A stretch of 34,451 bases of DNA from JANYCG01 sp031431035 (GCA_031431035.1 JANPCR010000197.1:1-34451); one strand, 5' to 3'. Counted from the stretch's first letter, positions 7,365-15,781 are shown. Numbers and translations are program-made. The notes: generated from the sequence alone by a model not told the origin.

Positions 7365-7630
7365 CCCTGCTCAGGCGACTTGTACCGCAACTTCATCCCC
7401 AATATCGTCACTGCCAGCGCCAAGGTGATGACGTTCGCCACAATCATCGGCCAGGCGCCCAGCATCAGGCCATAGACTAGCCACAGCACGATGCCCAGGG
7501 TGAACGCGCTGTACATGCCCAGCGATATGCCGCTGACGTCGCGGGTTTGAAAAGTGTGCCAGGCTTGGGGCAAAAAACTACCGGTGGTCAGGACGGCGGC
7601 CACGTAGCCGATGGTGTCGGTTGAAATCAT
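7346..7630 (-). CDS. SemiSWEET-family sugar transporter
   Basis: This 94-residue inner-membrane protein has three predicted helices: about residues 6-27 with the PQ motif (LTTGSFLPQAWHTF), 38-58 and 61-83. That is the single triple-helix bundle of bacterial SemiSWEETs, which dimerise to form a facilitative sugar channel. TRDVSGISLGMY after the first helix fits the family (the PQ-loop/MtN3 signature). Its ATG lies 4 bp after the dacB stop, so it is probably the second gene of a dacB operon. The substrate is unknown. The final residues are encoded within the 22-bp tandem repeat. Confidence 0.85.
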   Translation of the reverse strand: MISTDTIGYVAAVLTTGSFLPQAWHTFQTRDVSGISLGMYSAFTLGIVLWLVYGLMLGAWPMIVANVITLALAVTILGMKLRYKSPEQGGGSSR

Positions 7631-7634
7631 GCTT

Positions 7635-9074
7635 TCAATTGTCTTTCATTGTCCAATCCATCAAAGCGTCTAAGGCTGGTCGAGCGGCGTTGGCCGCTGG
7701 GTGGTTGACGATCATCACCAGCACATAACGTTTACCGCTGTTAGCCAGCACGTAGCCCGCCACCCCGGCCACATCGCGCAAACTGCCGGTTTTCAGGTGC
7801 GCACTGCCCCGAGCGGCACCCCGAACGCGGCGCAAAGTGCCGTCTACCCCGCTGATGGGCAATGACGACATCAGTTCGGGCATGACGGGCGACGCGTAGG
7901 CGGTTTGCAGCAACCTGCCCAAAGCCTGGGCGCTGATGCGTTCGATGCGCGACAGACCCGAGCCGTTGTCCAGCACCGGCGCGTCGTCCGCGCTGATGGT
8001 GTTGCGCCACCAGCGCTGCACGACTTCACGCGATGCGGCAAGCGTGGCAATGGGCGCACCTGTTCCAGTGGTTGCGCTGCTGGCTGCCTTGGTTTGCAAA
8101 CTCAGGGTCAAAAACAGCTGCTGCGCCATCACGTTGTTGCTGTATTTGTTGATGTCTCGAATCACTTCGGGCAAAAACGGCGAGGTCACTTCGAACGCGG
8201 GCTTGACCAGCGTTGCGGGCACGCGGCCATCGCGCACGGTGCCTGCCAGCTTGCCACCCATTTCGCGCCACATGCCTTCGATCGCGCGATTGGCGTAGTT
8301 TTTGGGGTCGACATAGGCGGTGGCCCACACCCGTTCGCCGCAGTTGGCCGGGTACACGCCATTGAAACGAATCGCGGCGGGGTCCGAAAAATCGGCTTTT
8401 AGCGCCGCCCGGTAGTCGCCGCAATCGCCATTTGACAAAGGCACGCTGGGCTGCATCTGCACGCCAGCCAGCGGCGGCTCGAACTGCACTTGGGCCAAGT
8501 TGGCGGTGCGGTCGGGCACGAAAGTCATCACAACCGATTTGAAGTTGAGCAGCAAGGCATCGGGCGCGGCGTTGTAGGGGCGCAGGGGTTCACCGTCGAA
8601 GGTGGCGGGGTCGATTTCGACGTTCTCAAAGGCGCTGCGGTCCAGCACGATGTCGCCCGCGATGGTTTTGACGCCAAGCCCCTGAAGGCGGCGCAGCAGC
8701 AGCCAAAGCCGTTCTGACACCAGTTTGGGATCGCCCTGGCCTTTGATGTACAGGTTGCCAAACAGCGTGCCGTCGCGCACCGCACCTTCGACGTACACCG
8801 GCGTCGTCCAGGTGAAGGCGGGGCCCAGCAAATCGAGCGCGGCGTAAGTGGTGACCAACTTCATGACGGACGCCGGGTTCACCGGCACGTTCGCTCGGTG
8901 GCTCAATCGAGGCCCAGCGCGTGGCTGCACCTCAGTGACAAAAATGGTGACTGCATCGCGCGGGACTTTGGCGCGGGCCAGGGCTGCGTCTACCTCGGGC
9001 GGCAGGGTTTGGGCCATGGCGGCGGGGCCAAAAGTCGCCAGAAACACCAGCAAAATGCCGATGAACTTTCTCAA
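7635..9074 (-). CDS. dacB: D-alanyl-D-alanine carboxypeptidase/endopeptidase, PBP4 type
   Basis: This periplasmic class C penicillin-binding protein (peptidase family S13) trims and cuts peptidoglycan peptide cross-links. The three active-site motifs are present: SVMK (Ser69, Lys72), SNN near residues 312-314 and KTG near 428-430. The large insert between the first two motifs is typical of PBP4. A signal peptide, RKFIGILLVFLATFGPAAMAQ read as a hydrophobic run with an AMA-Q cleavage site, occupies the first 22 residues. I chose TTG 9074 because it gives a clean signal peptide and has GGGAGG upstream, though the spacing is long. The frame stays open to 9227, with ATGs at 9197 and 9173 as alternatives. 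It is followed directly by the SemiSWEET gene. Confidence 0.9.
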   Translation of the reverse strand: MRKFIGILLVFLATFGPAAMAQTLPPEVDAALARAKVPRDAVTIFVTEVQPRAGPRLSHRANVPVNPASVMKLVTTYAALDLLGPAFTWTTPVYVEGAVRDGTLFGNLYIKGQGDPKLVSERLWLLLRRLQGLGVKTIAGDIVLDRSAFENVEIDPATFDGEPLRPYNAAPDALLLNFKSVVMTFVPDRTANLAQVQFEPPLAGVQMQPSVPLSNGDCGDYRAALKADFSDPAAIRFNGVYPANCGERVWATAYVDPKNYANRAIEGMWREMGGKLAGTVRDGRVPATLVKPAFEVTSPFLPEVIRDINKYSNNVMAQQLFLTLSLQTKAASSATTGTGAPIATLAASREVVQRWWRNTISADDAPVLDNGSGLSRIERISAQALGRLLQTAYASPVMPELMSSLPISGVDGTLRRVRGAARGSAHLKTGSLRDVAGVAGYVLANSGKRYVLVMIVNHPAANAARPALDALMDWTMKDN

Positions 9075-9253
9075 AACCCGTCTCTCAATCCTCCCGGTCT
9101 GGGAGTTATGCAGAGCTTCCCTCGCGGAATTGAAGCGACAAAAAAGCAAATAAAGACTGCGTAAGCTGGACATGCGGCCCAAGTCTACCGCCCCCATAGC
9201 TCCCACCGCTCCCGCGCCCTGCGCCAAAAGCTCCCTGCGTCGATAATCGAAGC

Positions 9254-10393
9254 ATGCGATTGTTAAGAAGTCTCACGCCCAGAACCATCGGCATTCTGGC
9301 GGCAGTCATCACGGTCATTATTTGGACGTCGTTCATCATTGTCGCCAGGGCCACCACAGACCCGGCGCGCGGTGCGGTGCTCACGCCGTTTGACATTGTG
9401 ATGGCCCGCATCATTGGCGCAGGTTTGGTGCTGCTGCCGTGGGGCTGGTGGTTGGTTCGTCGTGATCGGGCGCTTAAAGCAGAAGCAAGCGCTAACTTGG
9501 GCCAGGCCAATTCAAACCCCTTGCCGAACCGAGAGGCGTCTTTGTTTGGCTTTTCGCCGCTGTCATTGCGCATCACCGCGACGGTGGGCTCAGTCGGCGG
9601 TTTGTTGTACGGCATGCTGGCGTACACCGGATTTGTCTACGCCCCGGCGGCGCATGCCTCGGTTTTGATGCCTGGCAGCTTGCCGTTTTGGACCAGTTTG
9701 CTGGCCGTTTGGCTGCTGCGCGAACACCTGACCACCAGCCGGGTGATGGGTTTGGTGTTGATCGTCACGGGCGATTTGATGGTGGGTGGCAGCAGTTTGC
9801 TGCACGCCTTTGACGGTGGCTCGGTCTGGAAGGGCGACGTGCTCTTCATGACGGCCGCGCTGTGCTGGTCTTTGTACAGCGTGTTAGCCCGCAAATACGC
9901 GCTGGACGCGGTGCGCGCCACCATCGCCATCACCGTGTTTGCGTTCATGACCTACGTGCCGGTGTACGGCTTGCTGATCGCCCTGAAGGCAGTGCCCAGC
10001 CACTTTTTGACGGCTCCGGTGGGCGATGCGCTGTTTCAGATGTTTTTTCAGGGCTGTGGTTCGGTGGTGATTTCAGGCATCACCTTCACCCGCATGATTC
10101 AGTACTTTGGCCCGGTGCGCTCGACCATGTTCACCGCCATCGTGCCGGGTTCGTCGGCCTTGGGTGCCGTTTACTTTTTGGGCGAGCCGCTGTCGTGGAA
10201 CTTGTGGGTCGGCTTGGCGCTGGTGACTTGCGGCATTTTGTTTGGCGTGCGCTCGCCCAAGGCCGCGTCGGCTGGCAAAACAGTGCCTGAAGCGCTGCCT
10301 AAAATGCCACCCCAGTCGCCACCCCACTCGCCACCCAAAACGTCACCGAACGGCACTGCGTTGAAGGCGGCGGCGGGGGTGGCGGCAAAATGA
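9254..10393 (+). CDS. EamA-family (DMT superfamily) transporter
   Basis: This is an inner-membrane permease with about ten hydrophobic helices arranged as two EamA repeats. The first runs from ILAAVITVIIWTSFIIVAR, and the second starts at about residue 195 with GDVLFMTAALCWSLYSVLA. The conserved EamA helix end LGEPLSWNLWVGLALVTCGI is present. Such proteins usually export amino acids or other metabolites; the substrate cannot be told. The C terminus after residue 335 is a cytoplasmic tail rich in proline (KMPPQSPPHSPPKTSP), not typical of the family. It diverges from dacB. A palindromic terminator-like element begins 32 bp after the stop. Confidence 0.85.
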   Translation: MRLLRSLTPRTIGILAAVITVIIWTSFIIVARATTDPARGAVLTPFDIVMARIIGAGLVLLPWGWWLVRRDRALKAEASANLGQANSNPLPNREASLFGFSPLSLRITATVGSVGGLLYGMLAYTGFVYAPAAHASVLMPGSLPFWTSLLAVWLLREHLTTSRVMGLVLIVTGDLMVGGSSLLHAFDGGSVWKGDVLFMTAALCWSLYSVLARKYALDAVRATIAITVFAFMTYVPVYGLLIALKAVPSHFLTAPVGDALFQMFFQGCGSVVISGITFTRMIQYFGPVRSTMFTAIVPGSSALGAVYFLGEPLSWNLWVGLALVTCGILFGVRSPKAASAGKTVPEALPKMPPQSPPHSPPKTSPNGTALKAAAGVAAK

Positions 10394-10424
10394 TCAGCAG
10401 GCTGAAAATTCGGGTGTTTTTGGC

Positions 10425-10450
10425 AAAAAAGAACCTGCAGGTTCTTTTTT
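10425..10450. terminator. Perfect palindromic, bidirectional-type terminator
   Basis: AAAAAAGAACCTG is followed by its exact reverse complement. The GAACCT stem flanked by A and T runs gives a hairpin plus U-tract on either strand. It lies 32 bp after the EamA transporter stop. Confidence 0.65.
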
Positions 10451-10532
10451 ATTAAAAATCGACAAATTTTTAATAAAATAGGCCTCTAGCTCTCGAATAA
10501 TATACATAGTTTGCTATATAAATTATAGCAAA
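10425..10532 (+). repeat. Dispersed intergenic repeat, copy A
   Basis: It has four parts in order: a perfect 26-bp palindrome at 10425-10450 (arm AAAAAAGAACCTG); an AT-rich hairpin, ATTAAAAAT with ATTTTTAAT (10451-10474); a core, AATAGGCCTCTAGCTCTCGA (10477-10496); and a terminal hairpin with arms TTTGCTATA and TATAGCAAA around TAAAT (10510-10532). Copies with the same order occur at 25374-25491 (inverted) and, without the palindrome and diverged, at 32251-32313. The GGCCTCTAGC core resembles short repeats I recall from Comamonadaceae genomes. Confidence 0.75.
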
Positions 10533-10635
10533 TAGAGTTTAAACCAAACACTCGTCAATTGGCGCAGCATTCACCCAAACTGACGCCTGCGCTCCTTCCA
10601 TCCGCCGCCCTCCCTCCCAGCTCATTTTTCCCGCC

Positions 10636-11388
10636 ATGAACCTGCTTGCCTTTGACACCAGCACCGACGTTTTGTCGATTGCAGTCGCTCGCGGGGCAGC
10701 CGCAGCAAATTGGCAAATGTGGCACCACACGGGCGCTGGCGGCGCGCAGGCGTCTGCGGCCCTCATTCCGGCCATTTTGCAGCTGATGGGGCAAGCCAAT
10801 TTAACGCTGAATCAGCTGGACGCCATCGCCTTTGGCCGTGGCCCAGGTTCGTTCACGGGGCTGCGCACGGCGTGTTCGGTCGCGCAAGGGCTGGCCTTGG
10901 GCGCAGGCGTGCCAGTGTTGCCCATTGACACGCTACTGGCCGTGGCTGAAGACGCTCGCCACCAGTTGGGCAACCCTGCGCAGATGCAGGTGATTGCGGT
11001 GTTGGACGCTCGCATGGACCAGGTTTACAGCGCCCAATACGCGTTGGAATCGGGCCAATGGACGCAGCAGGGCGACTATCGGCTGTCTAAACCCGAAGAA
11101 TTGCTGGACGGCGCCGCTGCCGTAATTTCAAGCCAAAGCGGCAGTCACCCGTGGCGCATGGCGGGCAATGCGTCGCCCATGTACGGCGCGCGCCTGCCCG
11201 CGCTTGGCCTGCCGCCGATTTCTGCCCTGCCCAGTGCCCTGGCCATGCTGCGCTTGGCTCCGCAGTTGCTAACTCAAGGCATGGCGCTGCCCGCCGACCA
11301 GGCGCTGCCCCTCTACATTCGGGACAAAGTCGCCCAAACCACGGCAGAACGCGAATTGGAACGTAGCCCCCTAAAATCGGCTTCATGA
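10636..11388 (+). CDS. tsaB: tRNA threonylcarbamoyladenosine complex subunit TsaB
   Basis: TsaB is the dimerisation partner that activates TsaD for transfer of the threonylcarbamoyl group to A37 of ANN-decoding tRNAs. It has the ASKHA fold with the N-terminal strand LLAFDTSTDVLSIAV, then IAFGRGPGSFTGLRTA and the helix CSVAQGLALGAGVPVLPIDTL. VIAVLDARMDQVYSAQY follows near residue 118. The 250-residue length is normal. The start ATG 10636 lies after a pyrimidine-rich leader without a clear ribosome binding site. Its end overlaps rimI by 4 bp, as is common in proteobacteria, forming tsaB-rimI-udg. TsaC of the same pathway is encoded 3.3 kb upstream. Confidence 0.95.
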   Translation: MNLLAFDTSTDVLSIAVARGAAAANWQMWHHTGAGGAQASAALIPAILQLMGQANLTLNQLDAIAFGRGPGSFTGLRTACSVAQGLALGAGVPVLPIDTLLAVAEDARHQLGNPAQMQVIAVLDARMDQVYSAQYALESGQWTQQGDYRLSKPEELLDGAAAVISSQSGSHPWRMAGNASPMYGARLPALGLPPISALPSALAMLRLAPQLLTQGMALPADQALPLYIRDKVAQTTAERELERSPLKSAS

Positions 11389-11861
11389 GCGCCGTTCTCA
11401 ACCCCATCGAAGCCCGTTTCGAAGCCTTTCAAGCCGATCGCGCCGACCAGCTCAACGCCGTCATGCGCATCGAGCAAAACGCCTATGCCCACCCCTGGAG
11501 CCGCGGCAACTTCACCGATGCGCTGAATTCGGGTTACCAGGCCCAATTGCTCTGGGCTGACGACGAACTGCTGGCCTATTTTGTCGCCATGCAAGGGGTT
11601 GAAGAGGTGCATTTGCTCAACCTGACTGTCGCCCCCGCGCACCAGGGCGAGGGCTGGGCCCGAATTTGCCTGGACGCGCTGGCCCTGTGGTCGCGCGGAC
11701 AGTCTGCCCAGTGGCTGTGGCTGGAGGTGCGGGTCAGCAACCTGCGCGCCATTTCGGTCTACCAAGCGAATGGCTTCAGGCGGGTCGGCTTGCGCAAAGA
11801 CTATTACCCAGCCCCGCAAAACCTGCGTGAAGACGCCATTGTGATGAGCCAGCAGCTGTGA
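11385..11861 (+). CDS. rimI: Ribosomal protein bS18 alanine N-acetyltransferase
   Basis: This is a GNAT-family acetyltransferase that in E. coli acetylates the N-terminal alanine of ribosomal protein S18. The 158-residue protein has the RimI features IEQNAYAHPWSRGNF near the N terminus. The strand VEEVHLLNLTVAPAHQGEGWA carries the acetyl-CoA loop (Q-G-E-G-W, a variant of Q/R-x-x-G-x-G/A), and the GNAT C-terminal LEVRVSNLRAISVYQANGF is followed by RVGLRKDYYP. Its ATG overlaps the tsaB stop (ATGA), showing tight coupling. The next gene starts 10 bp downstream. Confidence 0.93.
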   Translation: MSAVLNPIEARFEAFQADRADQLNAVMRIEQNAYAHPWSRGNFTDALNSGYQAQLLWADDELLAYFVAMQGVEEVHLLNLTVAPAHQGEGWARICLDALALWSRGQSAQWLWLEVRVSNLRAISVYQANGFRRVGLRKDYYPAPQNLREDAIVMSQQL

Positions 11862-11871
11862 GGGCCGTGCC

Positions 11872-12768
11872 ATGAGCCTTGATCTGGACGAGCGCCAGCG
11901 TGCCATGTTGCAAGAGATGAAAGTGCCCGTTTGGTGGCCTGCCAAAGTGCCTGTTGTGACGCACGTTGAGCCATCGCGGCCATCCGGCGTGGCCTCTGTT
12001 GCGCCGTCTGCCACGCCTCCTCATGCTGCCGCTACTACTACGTCCAGCAGACCTGTTGATACAGCACCCCCCGCCAACCGCGTCACCCAAGACCCTGCCG
12101 TGCGGCGATTGATAGCCCAAGTCACCGCCAAACCCGTCTCGGCGGCTGCCATCGGTGCCATGACCTGGCCCGAGTTGCAGCAAACGGTGGCCAGTTGCCA
12201 AGACTGCCAGCTTTGCGAAAACCGCAAATCCACGGTTTTTGGCGCGGGCCAGCCCGCGTTGGATGCGACGCTCGCCCCCCAAGTCGATTGGTTGGTGGTG
12301 GGCGACGCCCCCGATGAGAGCGAAGAGGACACCGGCCAGCCGTTTGCAGGCCCATCGGGTCAATTGCTGGACAACATGCTCAAAGCCATGGGCTTGGCGC
12401 GGCACCACAACGTCTTTTTGCTTAACGTCGTCAAATGCCGCCCACCGGGCAATCGCAACCCCAGCGCGGCCGAAATCGCCCAGTGCCAGCCGTATTTGAG
12501 CCGGCAAATCGAACTGTTGCAGCCCAAAATGATTCTGGCGGTTGGGCGTTTTGGCATCAACGCGGTGCTGCAAGCGTCCGTTCCCAACGTGCAGCAGTTG
12601 CCGCTGGGCAAACTGCGCGGGCAGGTTCACTTTTACGACAACGCGGGGGTTCAAGTGCCCGTGGTTGCCACCTACCACCCCACCGCGCTGTTGCGCAATT
12701 CGGCAGAAAAAGCCAAAGCCTGGGCCGATTTGTGCATGGCAATGACGCTGGTAAAACCTGCCGCCTGA
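11872..12768 (+). CDS. Uracil-DNA glycosylase, family 4-like (Fe-S)
   Basis: The C-terminal 200 residues match the family 4/5 uracil-DNA glycosylases that remove uracil from DNA in base-excision repair. Probable 4Fe-4S ligands are Cys109 and Cys112 (CQDCQLC) plus the cysteines in VVKCRPPGNRNP and AQCQPYL. Motif 1 reads VVGDAPDESEEDTGQPFAG (Asp145 where classical family 4 has Glu in GEAPG), and motif 2 is TYHPTALLRN around residue 268. The first 85 residues are a Pro/Ala/Thr/Ser-rich linker of low complexity after a short start, MSLDLDERQRAML. It is the third gene of tsaB-rimI-udg, 10 bp after rimI. Family assignment is firm; activity is uncertain because of the motif 1 change. Confidence 0.88.
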   Translation: MSLDLDERQRAMLQEMKVPVWWPAKVPVVTHVEPSRPSGVASVAPSATPPHAAATTTSSRPVDTAPPANRVTQDPAVRRLIAQVTAKPVSAAAIGAMTWPELQQTVASCQDCQLCENRKSTVFGAGQPALDATLAPQVDWLVVGDAPDESEEDTGQPFAGPSGQLLDNMLKAMGLARHHNVFLLNVVKCRPPGNRNPSAAEIAQCQPYLSRQIELLQPKMILAVGRFGINAVLQASVPNVQQLPLGKLRGQVHFYDNAGVQVPVVATYHPTALLRNSAEKAKAWADLCMAMTLVKPAA

Positions 12769-12801
12769 GCACCAGCCCAGGGTGGTTTCTACAATGCCAG
12801 C

Positions 12802-13641
12802 ATGACCTTTCTTGAAATGCTGGGTGCCGCAGAGCGCCAAAACTCCTCCATGCTGTGTGTCGGGCTGGACCCCGAGCCCGCCAAGGTCCCGGGCAAGCTG
12901 CTCGGCGACGCCAGCAAAATCTTCGAGTTTTGCGCCGCCATTGTGGATGCGACTGCTGACCTGGTGATTGCCTACAAACCGCAAATCGCCTACTTTGCCG
13001 CCCGCCGTGCGGAGGAACAGCTAGAGCAGTTAATCGCCCACATTCGCCGTGCAGCGCCCCACGTGCCCGTGATTTTGGACGCCAAGCGCGGCGACATGGG
13101 CAGCACGGCCGAACAGTACGCCGTTGAAGCGTTTGAGCGTTACGGCGCAGACGCGGTGACTTTGTCGCCATTTCAGGGGCTGGACGCCATGGCCCCGTTT
13201 TTAAAATACCCAGGCAAAGGCGCGTTTGTGCTGTGCCGCACGTCCAACCCTGGCGGCGACGAGCTGCAAAACCAGCGCTTGGCCGACGTGCCGGGCCAGC
13301 CCAAGCTGTTTGAGCATATTGCGCAACTCGCGCAAGGCCCTTGGAACCTGAACGGCCAGCTCGGTTTGGTGGTGGGTGCCACTTACCCGGCCGAGATTGA
13401 GCGGGTGCGCAGTTTGGCGCCGACTTTGCCCTTGCTTATTCCTGGCATCGGTGCGCAGGGCGGCGACGCGGCGGCTTCAGTTAAAGCAGGTTGGCGCGGC
13501 ACAGCTGACAAAACCACCGCGCATACCGTGGTTAGCTCCTCGCGGGCGGTGTTGTATGCGTCAAACGGCGATGATTTTGCCCAGGCGGCAAGGGCTGAGG
13601 CGACCCGTGCGCGAAACCAGTTGCAGGCAGCGCGGTTCTGA
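12802..13641 (+). CDS. pyrF: Orotidine 5'-phosphate decarboxylase
   Basis: PyrF catalyses the last step of UMP synthesis, decarboxylating OMP. The 279-residue protein is of the longer group 2 type (MtPyrF-like) with the signature VILDAKRGDMGSTA; Asp93, Lys95 and Asp98 form the charged catalytic network. The substrate-binding N-terminal strand MLCVGLDPEP, the middle LSPFQGLDAMAPF and the phosphate-binding IPGIGAQGGD are all present. The start ATG at 12802 follows the udg stop by 33 bp, so it may share the transcript. Nothing is missing. Confidence 0.96.
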   Translation: MTFLEMLGAAERQNSSMLCVGLDPEPAKVPGKLLGDASKIFEFCAAIVDATADLVIAYKPQIAYFAARRAEEQLEQLIAHIRRAAPHVPVILDAKRGDMGSTAEQYAVEAFERYGADAVTLSPFQGLDAMAPFLKYPGKGAFVLCRTSNPGGDELQNQRLADVPGQPKLFEHIAQLAQGPWNLNGQLGLVVGATYPAEIERVRSLAPTLPLLIPGIGAQGGDAAASVKAGWRGTADKTTAHTVVSSSRAVLYASNGDDFAQAARAEATRARNQLQAARF

Positions 13642-13716
13642 ATTTGCTTCTGACCCCAGCCACTTCAGCCACCTTGACATTGAAACCTATTGAGTGACAG
13701 TGGCACCCGTTAACCC

Positions 13717-14817
13717 ATGAAAAAGTACCCGCTCATTGACGTGCTGCGGGGGTTTGCCGCGTTGCTGGTGGTTTTTTACCATGTGATCGAAGTCGGCGAA
13801 TGGAAGAGTTTTCCCACGTCGGGGCTGGCCCTTTTGCCCAGAATTGGCTGGGTCGGCGTTGATTTGTTTTTCGTCATCAGCGGCTTTGTGATTGGCAAAA
13901 CCGCCATGGAAGGCTTTGCCCGGGGCGGCACCTGGCGCCAGGACTACAGCACCCGGCGCATCCAGCGAATTGTGCCGCTGTACCTGGCCACACTGGCGAT
14001 TTACTTGTTTCTCATTCAACCCGGCTTGCTGCTGGCGGGGTGGAATTCAGTGCTGCACATCGGCATGCATTTGCTGTTTGTTCACAATGTGTGGCCTGAC
14101 ACGCATGGCTCCATCAACGGCCCCAATTGGTCGGTCGCGCTGGAAATGCAGTTTTACGCACTGATGTTTTTTGCCGCGCCTTGGTTAAGCCGCACATCCT
14201 GGGTCAACGTGCTCATTGTTTGGGCAAGTGTGGCCGTGGCATGGCGGTTTGGCACCGTTCTGGTGTGGCCCGCAGGCAGCGTCAGTCCGCATGTGCAAAT
14301 GATCGCTTCCACCCAACTGCCCGGTGTGCTGGACCAGTTTGCAGCGGGCATCGCCCTTGCCAAATTGGCAAGCTTGGGCCACCTGAACTACAGCCGCGTG
14401 CGCATGCTGACCTGGGCAGCGGCTGCCATAGTTTTGTTGGGTGCCGCTTGGCTGTTGTTGTGGCCGCGCGCCAGCTACTGGAATTACCCCTTGATGGTGA
14501 TTTTTTGGCGCACATTGTTAAGCGCCGGGTTTGCCGCGTTACTGGCATGCGCCATCCTGTGCCCGATGCCGAAGTTGGTCAATGCGTTCAGCAAGCCCTT
14601 TAGGTATCTGGGCGAAATCAGCTACGGCATTTACCTGTGGCACATGATTGTCTTGACGGCCTTGTTCAAAATGACGCCACTCAGGGAATCAAGCCTGTTG
14701 TTTGCCACCGTGACCGTCACGGTGATTCTGGCGGCCATGTCTTGGCACGGATTTGAAAAACTGTGGCTCAAGCCCCGCGCGAGCAAGAGAACCAGTGAAG
14801 CGACGGCGGGGGTTTGA
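13717..14817 (+). CDS. Acyltransferase 3 family membrane protein (OafA/YrhL-like)
   Basis: This integral membrane O-acyltransferase has about ten hydrophobic helices over 366 residues. The family start LIDVLRGFAALLVVFYHV (Arg of LRGFAAL, conserved His), then GWVGVDLFFVISGFVIG, the TRRIQRIVPLYLA stretch and INGPNWSVALEMQFY near residue 130 are characteristic. Members transfer acetyl or other acyl groups to surface sugars such as O-antigen or exopolysaccharide. No SGNH domain is fused. No polysaccharide genes flank it, so the acceptor is unknown. No clear ribosome binding site precedes ATG 13717. Confidence 0.9.
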   Translation: MKKYPLIDVLRGFAALLVVFYHVIEVGEWKSFPTSGLALLPRIGWVGVDLFFVISGFVIGKTAMEGFARGGTWRQDYSTRRIQRIVPLYLATLAIYLFLIQPGLLLAGWNSVLHIGMHLLFVHNVWPDTHGSINGPNWSVALEMQFYALMFFAAPWLSRTSWVNVLIVWASVAVAWRFGTVLVWPAGSVSPHVQMIASTQLPGVLDQFAAGIALAKLASLGHLNYSRVRMLTWAAAAIVLLGAAWLLLWPRASYWNYPLMVIFWRTLLSAGFAALLACAILCPMPKLVNAFSKPFRYLGEISYGIYLWHMIVLTALFKMTPLRESSLLFATVTVTVILAAMSWHGFEKLWLKPRASKRTSEATAGV

Positions 14818-15049
14818 TTGCTGGCTTCACTGCGCTGTAACCGCGCGAGTGAATCAAGCAAGCAGTCTGATCAAGTCAGTGGCTGCGCCAAAATCAGGAC
14901 GTCGGCCTGAGTAGATTTGCGCATCTGACGCCTTATGAGGCGCAGGATCGGTGTTGGCCGGGTGTGTCACGGGGTCGATAGCGGGGTGGATCACCGCTGG
15001 ATGAAATATCCTGTCAAGTACCAGTTTTCGAGACATTTTGCATCCGGTT

Positions 15050-15078
15050 TATACTAGTGTGATGCGAAGCAACGGAGA
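15050..15078 (+). promoter_or_regulatory. -10 element and ribosome binding site of the second vapBC
   Basis: TATACT (15050-15055) is a good -10 box. A weak -35 candidate, TTTTCG, lies 19 nt upstream. GGAG at 15074-15077 serves the ATG at 15084 and supports that start over the TTG three bases earlier. The region upstream (14818-15049) shows no convincing gene. Confidence 0.4.
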
Positions 15079-15083
15079 TATTG

Positions 15084-15311
15084 ATGCGAACCACGCTGAC
15101 CATTGATGACAATCAAGTTAAAGATTTAATGCAAATCACAGGCCAAAGCAGTGCAGTCACTGCGATCCGGCAGGCCTTGGATGATTATTTGCGGCAGTCG
15201 CGCAAGAAAAAAGTGCTGGCGCTGCGTGGCCAAGTGGAGATGGCCGACAACTGGCGCGAGTTGCGTGCGCTGGAGATTGACCGTGACGTGCAACCAGGCC
15301 GCCGCGCATGA
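15084..15311 (+). CDS. vapB: VapB-type antitoxin, second copy
   Basis: This 75-residue antitoxin begins MRTTLTIDDNQVKDLMQITG, followed by a helix TAIRQALDDYLRQSRKKKVLALRG. It is a ribbon-helix-helix VapB of the MRTT(L/I)xIDD type with an acidic C-terminal part that would clamp the toxin (DNWRELRALEIDRD). GGAG is 6 nt before the ATG. It overlaps vapC by 4 bp (ATGA). The sequence differs clearly from the VapB at 1.5 kb, so the two modules are separate acquisitions, not a recent duplication. It is the first gene of the AT-richer patch that ends at uvrA. Confidence 0.88.
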   Translation: MRTTLTIDDNQVKDLMQITGQSSAVTAIRQALDDYLRQSRKKKVLALRGQVEMADNWRELRALEIDRDVQPGRRA

Positions 15312-15706
15312 GCAACGCCTCCCGCTCGGGGGTCGTACTGATCGACACCTGTGGCTGGATCGATTTTTTGCGGCCCGGCGACGGCGTTCTGGCGGATCGG
15401 GTGGAGCTCGCGCTGGCGCACGATTTGGCCGCCATGTGCAGCGTGAACCAGGCTGAATTGCTACAGGGCGTGAAAGGCCAGAAAGAGCAGCGCCAATTGG
15501 ATCTGCTGTTCAACAATGTCGCATTGCTGGCGGTTGAGCCGCCAGACTGGCTGAGCGCCGGGCGGGCCTTGCAGGTTTTGAGGGCGAAGGGTATCCAAAT
15601 CCCGCTGACCGACGCACTGATCGCCGCCGTGGCCATTCGGCATGGGCTACCGGTGCTGACTAGCGATGCGCATTTTGCAAACTTGGGGGTGGTGTTAGCG
15701 GCTTGA
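15308..15706 (+). CDS. vapC: VapC-type PIN-domain RNase toxin, second copy
   Basis: PIN-domain endoribonuclease of 132 residues. The active-site acids are in place: Asp13 (LIDTCGWIDFL), Glu50 (VNQAELLQG), Asp102 (PLTDALIAA) and Asp120 (VLTSDAHFANL). The start ATG overlaps the antitoxin stop. It appears complete. Compared with the VapC at 1.9 kb only the catalytic motifs are alike. The region after the stop holds degraded coding fragments, which suggests a spot where accessory DNA accumulates and decays. Confidence 0.9.
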   Translation: MSNASRSGVVLIDTCGWIDFLRPGDGVLADRVELALAHDLAAMCSVNQAELLQGVKGQKEQRQLDLLFNNVALLAVEPPDWLSAGRALQVLRAKGIQIPLTDALIAAVAIRHGLPVLTSDAHFANLGVVLAA

Positions 15707-15781
15707 TACCGCCCACAAGAAACAAATGGGATTCCAAGTATTGCCAAAGGCTGGTAACGAATTCGATGCAAACATCAAAGG

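Noticed and set aside
14854..15036. A 60-codon minus-strand frame diverging from the second vapB, with several His-Pro pairs
   Set aside because: No family resemblance, weak ribosome binding site, repetitive composition; more likely a chance frame in an intergenic region.
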